A stretch of 64,000 nt of DNA from an uncultured Alistipes sp. GTDB taxonomy: Bacteria; Bacteroidota; Bacteroidia; Bacteroidales; Rikenellaceae. The stretch covers positions 83,911-147,910 of the forward strand of contig CANBCZ010000001.1 in assembly GCA_947367255.1 (NCBI GenBank). The letters run 5' to 3'. Both the position numbers and the translations under genes were made by a program. Every line of letters starts with the position of its first letter. The first letter of the stretch is position 1. The notes under the pieces are model-generated. The model searched no databases. It saw only the letters and a list, made by a program, of their open reading frames with translations, and was not told where the DNA came from. Positions 60,001 to 64,000 of this stretch are shown piece after piece.

Positions 60001-60477
60001 CGGGATCATACCCTGGAGTGAACGAGAAACGTTTGAAGTAGAACGACCCTCAAGCTCCTCACCACCGAGGTTCTCAACAGCACCTACGAGCTGAGCCTTC
60101 TTCAGGGTACCATAACCTACGACAACAACCTCGTCTACAGCCTGGCTGGACTCGGTAAGAGAGAAGTCGATAACCGAACGGCTACCAACAGTAACTTCAA
60201 CAGCGTTATAGCCGAAGAATGAGCACTCCAGAACAGAAGTAGCTGAAGCACTGATAGTGTACTGACCGTTTGCATCAGTAGCAGTACCGGTCGATGTACC
60301 CTTAACAACGATTGCTGCGCCCGGCATTGGTGCCTTAGTTGCAGCGTCGATAACTGTACCGGAGATAGTTCGGTTCTGTGCTACTACGTTACCTGATGCG
60401 AGCAGAGCGATTGCGCACATAACACCGGTCAGCACCTTTCCGAATCTTCCGGAAATCGATAGTAAGACGTGTTTCAT
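57064..60477 (-). CDS. SusC/RagA-type TonB-linked outer-membrane transporter
   Basis: The 1137-residue protein has a signal peptide (about 1-33). The carboxypeptidase-D-like domain starts ISGTVIDAATKAPMPGAAI and the TonB-box/plug start is DEVVVVGYGTLKKAQLVGAVENL. RSTSNVSRSLQGMIPGLNIM and VLKDAASASVYGARGGYGVILVTTK are both SusC signatures. It ends in FTFGLNITF, the C-terminal strand. Its gene has a long leader of about 210 nt and a promoter inside an invertible segment. Transport of an unidentified ligand with SusD. Confidence 0.95.
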   Translation of the reverse strand: MKHVLLSISGRFGKVLTGVMCAIALLASGNVVAQNRTISGTVIDAATKAPMPGAAIVVKGTSTGTATDANGQYTISASATSVLECSFFGYNAVEVTVGSRSVIDFSLTESSQAVDEVVVVGYGTLKKAQLVGAVENLGGEELEGRSTSNVSRSLQGMIPGLNIMPRDGKPTKGGDIYIRGGSQSVSMRKSASSGEGKTISLGQGGSALVLIDGVEGDLNSVNPEDVENIAVLKDAASASVYGARGGYGVILVTTKTPAKDKVTINYNGSVSLNTRTTKWEDHLEVDGHIWLTNFEEYFQNDSRTPTSTGKLPGNVNNRSDTFGTVYGVDENGNQVERHYREEMKLRKTDPNYALYGVEHGYTKAGNYAYYGSTNWIDLFYKDMNVSHVHNLSVSGASERVKYSLSGRYYNQDGIYEFNNEQYNAYNLRAKGEVKVFKWLTLANNTSIFHQKYHQPMVTGGAQPILRQFEHRGQPIYTPYNEDGTLSFYGAAVMYGAFSGDQSFQENVKMFASTTTTLTVEPIKDVLKVVGDFTYKADRNTQLRVSPIQTGYSGPGGAENYNNSSYKSDWRYNTDYIAANAVLTWTPKLGKNHDLNVMAGWNLESKKYRRLYLQRLGLMDPSRPSFELMDSQEYSVDDDGYDHNSVGVFARINYSLLGRYIFEFAGRYDGESRFPTNQRWGFFPSGSIGWRLADEPWMDWSDEWLDNFKVRANVGSLGNSMIDDYAFMDLWSVDKTSEIINGQKVPYVTTNGMVSPSLTWETSTTYDIGLDMDFLRNRLSFSGDIYWKYTTDMITTGPEYPAILGENSPQINYGVLKTKGWEAALTWRDTFKAGGKDFNYSVRFSIWDSRMWIDKFSNESGNIYAFYEGMELGDVWGFKTDGYFLSNEEALNWSKDSFHKNGSNFRAFAGDLKFLDLNGDGQINTGKGTLDDHGDLAIIGNERARLHYGLNLSGNWNGIGLSIFLQGVMKRDWYPDQESGFFWGMYNRPYDYLPKVHTTDRVIVDYSTENWTVTNPGAYWTRPVAYAANRNVGPLAYENDYYLQNAAYLRVKNITLDYTFPTALTKKWHIEKLKVYFTAENPFTFSPLFKHTQLFDPEVIGAGDTDFNDSGATGLGGSGQGYSYPMFKTFTFGLNITF

Positions 60478-60665
60478 AATTTTCAGTTTGTAATTAATTT
60501 TTTAATTCTTCATCGACCACAAAATGGTTTCAGAAGAGCGCACAGTCTGATAAATACACTGAAAATTAGAATAACGGTTTAAGGTTGTTTTTGTTTTTGT
60601 TTGTTTGCTTTTTTTTGTTTGTTTTTGTGTCTTTTGCTTTCCTATTCGGCTTGCTTTTGTATCCA

Positions 60666-60682
60666 TCTCTTTTTAAGAGAGG
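60666..60682. repeat. Left inverted repeat / recombination half-site
   Basis: TCTCTTTTTAAGAGAGG is a 17-bp exact inverted copy of 60805-60821. It is itself an imperfect palindrome with arms TCTCTT/AAGAGA around a TTT core. The flanks also match weakly. Confidence 0.85.
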
Positions 60683-60814
60683 TACACGAACACAAAAGTA
60701 GTAAAATTTTCGATATTGGCAAATTTTTTTGGTGTTTTTTTGCTTGCCGCGGGGTGTGGAGCTTATCGAAAATGGTTCTAAATTCTTGGTTGTCACTATA
60801 TGTCCCTCTCTTAA
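60674..60814. mobile_element. Putative invertible promoter segment controlling susC
   Basis: The segment of about 140 bp lies between 17-bp inverted repeats and holds the susC promoter (60693-60723). The right repeat lies on the stop codon of an adjacent tyrosine recombinase. In the present orientation the promoter reads leftwards into susC (ON). Inversion would point it rightwards, antisense into the recombinase gene. Confidence 0.75.
60693..60723 (-). promoter_or_regulatory. Promoter of susC
   Basis: On the minus strand TTTG (60720-60723) and TACTTTTG (60693-60700) are 19 bp apart. The leader is about 210 nt and rich in A and CAAA-type runs (60590-60650). Confidence 0.85.
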
Positions 60815-60826
60815 AAAGAGAGGGAC
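60802..60826. repeat. Right inverted repeat / recombination site (overlaps the integrase stop)
   Basis: The site is a perfect palindrome with 11-bp arms GTCCCTCTCTT and AAGAGAGGGAC around an AAA core, the form expected of a tyrosine recombinase core site. The integrase stop codon (60811-60813) is in its centre. Confidence 0.85.
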
Positions 60827-61713
60827 TCCAAAACCTTCTTGTTGGCGATGTCCACTGCCGAATTATCTAAGGTTGCGAGATATATTCTGGTGGTGGACTC
60901 GTTATTGTGTCCTAAAGCTCTGCTGATGGTGGTTACGGGTATCTGTTTCGAGTAGGCGATGCTTGCCCAACTATGGCGTGCTACATAGAATGTCAGAGGT
61001 GTGTGCAGTTGCAGTATCTCTCCGATTTTCTTTAAGTTTCGGTTTATTTTATGCGATGCACTCAGGTACTCTCGGCGTGTGTTTAACCCCTTGATAATTG
61101 GGAAGATATATCTCTCGGATTGACCTTTGTAGCTCTCTATGATGCGTCGCATACACTCCTCTAATCGGATGGTTATCTGCTGACCGGTTTTGCGTCGGCG
61201 GTATATCAGATACTCTCCACAGATGTTGCTTGGTTGTAGCAGTGCAATATCCACGAATGCCATACCTTGCGTGTAGAGGCTGAAGAGGAATAGATCTGTC
61301 GCCAATTTCAGTGTTTGGTCGGAGTGGCTGTTGAATCCTATGATTTTGCGAATCGAGTCGGCGTCTATTGCTCGTTTCAGTGTCCTGCTTGTGGTAGCTC
61401 TGATGTGTCGAAAGGGTGTTGTATCGGATATGAGTCCCTCTTCGACGGCGTGGTTGTAAATTGCTCGTAAATTTCTGATATAGAACGATATAGTGTTTGA
61501 TGACAGCCCTTTGTCCTTCAAGAAATAGTTGTACCTTGTGATGGTTGCAGCGTCAATATTGCATAGATCTGTAGTGATGTCGCCCGTGAATTTGAGGAAG
61601 CTCCTTACGGATGCAATGTAGGTCTCTGCGGTGCGCTCTCTCCCGATACGGCACAACCGCTCTGTGAGTTGTGAAGTGTATTGCAAAAGGGAGATAGTTC
61701 TCTTGTTTCTCAT
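60811..61713 (-). CDS. Tyrosine recombinase (probable DNA invertase of the susC promoter)
   Basis: The 300-residue protein has a core-binding SAM-like domain (about 10-110) and a catalytic domain (about 115-295). Catalytic positions are Lys175 in YRRRKTGQQ, Arg246 in FYVARHSWAS, His269 in ALGHN and Tyr278 in TRIYLATL. At the first Arg position the sequence is YTQGMAFVD, so Gln149 stands where Arg is normal, and the box-II His is Tyr243 as in many Bacteroidetes members. It lies beside the inverted repeats. I find no TAnnTTTG promoter in front of it. Confidence 0.88.
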   Translation of the reverse strand: MRNKRTISLLQYTSQLTERLCRIGRERTAETYIASVRSFLKFTGDITTDLCNIDAATITRYNYFLKDKGLSSNTISFYIRNLRAIYNHAVEEGLISDTTPFRHIRATTSRTLKRAIDADSIRKIIGFNSHSDQTLKLATDLFLFSLYTQGMAFVDIALLQPSNICGEYLIYRRRKTGQQITIRLEECMRRIIESYKGQSERYIFPIIKGLNTRREYLSASHKINRNLKKIGEILQLHTPLTFYVARHSWASIAYSKQIPVTTISRALGHNNESTTRIYLATLDNSAVDIANKKVLESLSF

Positions 61714-61828
61714 AATTATTAAAAATTTTTAATTATTAAAATTTTAACACTTTTTAGGTGTTTGGGGTGTGTTGGGTGTTAAAATAATAATAAAAAGAGG
61801 TGGGAGTTAGCGAATTTTTAATAAAAGA
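61714..61828. other. AT-rich spacer with ATTTTAACAC/GTGTTAAAAT inverted repeat
   Basis: The repeats at about 61740-61750 and 61776-61785 enclose a G/T-rich stretch. AATTATTAAAAA/TTTTTAATTATT palindromes lie close to the integrase start. No gene is seen. Confidence 0.5.
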
Positions 61829-61860
61829 TTTGGTTTTTTGTAAAATTTGCTTTACTTTTG
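61829..61860 (+). promoter_or_regulatory. Promoter of the Fn3-type lipoprotein gene
   Basis: TTTG at 61829-61832 and TACTTTTG at 61853-61860 with a 20-bp spacer. Confidence 0.85.
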
Positions 61861-61866
61861 TCTTGC

Positions 61867-62024
61867 AGTTTGAAAATACACAACTTCGTAAAGGTTTGAT
61901 CGGGCTATGGTCCGGCATCTTGCGGGGGTACGAAATCGGGATAACGAGAATTAAGGAGGGGCTGAAAAGTCTTACCTTGATTTTTGTTGTATTTTATTTG
62001 TATCAACCAGTAAAAAAAACTTTT
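61867..62024 (+). promoter_or_regulatory. Long, locally GC-rich leader, possible structured 5' UTR
   Basis: About 158 nt separate the promoter from the ATG. The block 61897-61968 (GATCGGGCTATGGTCCGGC, GCGGGGGTACGAAATCGGG, AAGGAGGGGCTGAAAAGTC) is far more GC-rich than its flanks. It can form short helices such as CCGGCATCTTGCGGG. I do not recognise a riboswitch class. Confidence 0.35.
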
Positions 62025-64000
62025 ATGAAAATCAATCGCAAACTTATAGCTGCATTTGCTATGCTGTCAGTTGTCTTTGGCGCTTGTACTACTACCGCTC
62101 CGGATGTAGATTGTGGCGTCAAGTCAGATCTGACTGCTCCGGGTAATGTGGTTTGGGAGGAGTCTGAGTCAGACAAGACCTCTCTTGCTCTTACTTGGGA
62201 TGCATCGGCTGCCATTGCTGCAGGCGCGACTTCGTTCTCTGCACAGGTAGTTAAACCAAACATGGAGACAATGGGTGAGGGTGAGTTGCACGACTTCATC
62301 GTACCTGATCAGTATGACAGCAACACTACTGTCGTTCTCCCTGTAACTTCAAACTACGTTGGTTCTGCAAACGCTAATCCTCAGGATACGGCTTGTGACC
62401 AGTACGTATTTAAGAACCTTTCAAACGGTAAGCAGTATATGCTCCGCGTTCGTGCTAACTATCCTATGTCAAACTACTCTGAGTGGGTATGGGTTACTGA
62501 CGAGGCTGGTGAGCTCGCGCATATTAAAGTAGGTAAGGGTGTTGTTGATCCTACCGAGCTTGATGACAAGATGCCTCCAGTAGTTAAGATCTCTTACAAG
62601 ACTGCATCTGAGGCTTATGTTACTTGGTCAGTTACTGACTGGAAGAATTTCGCTGCAGATTTCGCTTGTGCTTGGAAAGTTATCCTTAAGAAGGGTAATG
62701 ACCTCGTTGTAAGCTGGAACATCCCTGCAAACGCAAATATCTGGACTTCTGATAGCTTCGCTGGCTGTACATTCGTTCTTTCGGCTCTTGATCCTGATAC
62801 TGAGTACAATGTAACTGTTCAGAACATTACTGAGGGCACTGAGCCACTCGAGCCTACAACTTTCAAGACTGAGGCTTCTAAGGTTGTAACTATGCCAACT
62901 GCTCCTGCAAACCCAGGTGATGTTATCCTCTATGAGGACTTCTCTGAGCTCTTCATCACTTCTGACCTCTCTCGTGGTGCTTCTAACTACTCTTACGATA
63001 AGCGTAACGAGATGCCTGAGCCTTGGATTGCTAAGGGTGAGGATCCTGTTGCAAACGATCCATTTGGTGGTGGTTGCTACCTTGTTGATCCATCTACTGA
63101 GGTAGGTATGTTCAACACTATCAAGAAGTACATCGCAGTTACTCGTCTCAATACTTGGGGTATGATGGCTGAGGATGACTCTAAGGGTGCTGTTTGTGCA
63201 CGCGTAGGTCACGTTAAGATGGGTGCTTCTAAGATGTGTGCTTGGCTCGTTATGCCAGAGATCAATTGCCTCCAGCAGACTGCAACTATCGAGCTCTCAT
63301 TCGATTCTTGCATTTATGATGAATATCCAGAAGACGCTTCAAAGGGTCTTGACCCAGGTAATATCATCGTTGAGATGCTCACTGGTTGTACTCAGCTCTC
63401 TAACGCTGACAATAGCTTCGTTCGTCCTTCAGATCGTATGACTGTTAAGACTATCAAGCTTACTGACGCTTGGACTCGTTATAATGTATCTATCGACAAT
63501 GTAAACAACGGCGCACGTATCGCCATCGGTGGTAACCGTAATGGTGTTTCTGGCCAGCACCGTTTCTACCTCGATAACATCGAGATTAAGGTTGTCAGCT
63601 ATGGTGACCTCAAGCTCTCTGCTCCAAAGAATGTAGCTATCGCTCCTACCGATACTACTGCAAAGATTACTTGGGACAAGGTAAATAGTGCTGAGACTTA
63701 TGTTGTAGAGTACACTGCAGCTTGCGAGGCTTGTGGTCAGGATGTATGGAAGGCACTCCCTGTAACTTCTGAGACAGAGGCTACTATCGAGGGTCTTGCA
63801 TTCGAGACTGAGTACTCAGTTCGTATTAAGGCTATCGCTGGTGACGTTCAGTCAGAGTACTGCGAGCCTGTAGCATTCAAGACTCTTGCTGAGATTAAGA
63901 AGATTGCTACTCCAGAGGTTGCTGCTGTTCCTGGTTTCGGTTGGGTTTGGATCAATGTAACTAATGTACTTAAGGCTACCGGTTATGAGGTTTACCAGAA
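62025..64000 (+). CDS. Large surface lipoprotein with Fn3-like domains (3' end outside window)
   Basis: The frame is open from the ATG at 62025 to the window edge (658 codons), so the gene is incomplete. The signal peptide MKINRKLIAAFAMLSVVFGAC ends in a lipobox with Cys21. Fn3-like segments are seen at about 37-155, 180-285 and from about 527, including DPDTEYNVTVQNI and YVVEYTAACEACGQDVWKALPV. A jelly-roll-like region (about 290-520, LYEDFSELFITSD to HRFYLDNIEIKVV) lies between them. The gene is strongly codon-biased and expressed from a good promoter. It is divergent from the recombinase, but no inverted repeats flank its own promoter. Confidence 0.85.
   Translation, partial: MKINRKLIAAFAMLSVVFGACTTTAPDVDCGVKSDLTAPGNVVWEESESDKTSLALTWDASAAIAAGATSFSAQVVKPNMETMGEGELHDFIVPDQYDSNTTVVLPVTSNYVGSANANPQDTACDQYVFKNLSNGKQYMLRVRANYPMSNYSEWVWVTDEAGELAHIKVGKGVVDPTELDDKMPPVVKISYKTASEAYVTWSVTDWKNFAADFACAWKVILKKGNDLVVSWNIPANANIWTSDSFAGCTFVLSALDPDTEYNVTVQNITEGTEPLEPTTFKTEASKVVTMPTAPANPGDVILYEDFSELFITSDLSRGASNYSYDKRNEMPEPWIAKGEDPVANDPFGGGCYLVDPSTEVGMFNTIKKYIAVTRLNTWGMMAEDDSKGAVCARVGHVKMGASKMCAWLVMPEINCLQQTATIELSFDSCIYDEYPEDASKGLDPGNIIVEMLTGCTQLSNADNSFVRPSDRMTVKTIKLTDAWTRYNVSIDNVNNGARIAIGGNRNGVSGQHRFYLDNIEIKVVSYGDLKLSAPKNVAIAPTDTTAKITWDKVNSAETYVVEYTAACEACGQDVWKALPVTSETEATIEGLAFETEYSVRIKAIAGDVQSEYCEPVAFKTLAEIKKIATPEVAAVPGFGWVWINVTNVLKATGYEVYQ

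Noticed and set aside
60566..60870. Short frames in the susC leader
   Set aside because: They read through low-complexity T/G runs and the recombination sites; composition is not coding.
61740..61785. ATTTTAACAC/GTGTTAAAAT repeat as a second invertible promoter
   Set aside because: The enclosed segment is about 25 bp and contains no promoter; the lipoprotein promoter lies outside it.
1..64000. tRNA and rRNA genes
   Set aside because: I saw no cloverleaf with conserved T-loop GTTCRANNC and no rRNA-like sequence; a tRNA search program would be needed to exclude a divergent one.

Overview
This window comes from a member of the Bacteroidota, most likely the order Bacteroidales. The evidence is: Bacteroidetes-type promoters (TAnnTTTG, often with a TTG/TTTG about 19-20 bp upstream) in front of many genes, a SusC/SusD pair, families restricted to or typical of the phylum (DUF4295, DUF6029, Omp28-like, DUF3575, DUF4988 lipoproteins), type B L31, and almost no Shine-Dalgarno sites. 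A Rikenellaceae/Alistipes-like gut organism is plausible, but I cannot prove the genus from sequence alone.

Layout. 1-5 kb: 3' end of rlmH, a TonB-dependent receptor, a TIM-barrel lipoprotein, efp. 5-10 kb: a secreted sialate O-acetylesterase-like protein divergent from a large MG2/plug protein. 10-17 kb: translation and nucleotide housekeeping (rpsA, frr, a TlpA thioredoxin, pyrH, a Sel1 protein, rpmB-rpmG-DUF4295). 17-24 kb: a leftward operon of a SUI1 factor, a coiled-coil secreted protein, a peptidase/propeller/barrel protein, PBP1A and asd. 24-32 kb: a DUF4435 protein, a K+/H+ antiporter and a nucleic-acid scavenging cluster (acid phosphatase, deoD, two S1/P1 nucleases). 32-42.6 kb: a surface-lipoprotein operon with TlpA, DUF6029 and a triple Omp28 protein. 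42.8-47.5 kb: ung-CBM9-NahK-like operon, rpmE, small membrane proteins, DUF3575. 47.5-53 kb: a sulfation locus (SLC13 permease, cysC, cysD, cysN, sulfotransferase), every junction overlapping. 53-64 kb: metallophosphoesterase, SusD, SusC, a tyrosine recombinase and the start of a large Fn3-type lipoprotein that runs off the window.

Two things stand out. First, the intergenic space is colonised by three families of structured palindromic elements (called F1, F2, F3 here). They sit at the 3' ends of genes, usually abutting the stop codon. Each family has short conserved sequence blocks (loops, junctions or ends) and stems whose sequence differs between copies but whose pairing is kept. F1 (about 125 bp, eight copies plus right-end fragments) supplies the stop codon of two genes. 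F2 (about 115 bp, three copies) folds as a three-hairpin cloverleaf. F3 (two copies) has outer arms that pair with the end of the host gene. I do not recognise them as a described family.

Second, the SusC promoter lies between 17-bp perfect inverted repeats. The right repeat overlaps the stop codon of the neighbouring tyrosine recombinase. This is the architecture of a phase-variable, invertible promoter, read here in the ON orientation.
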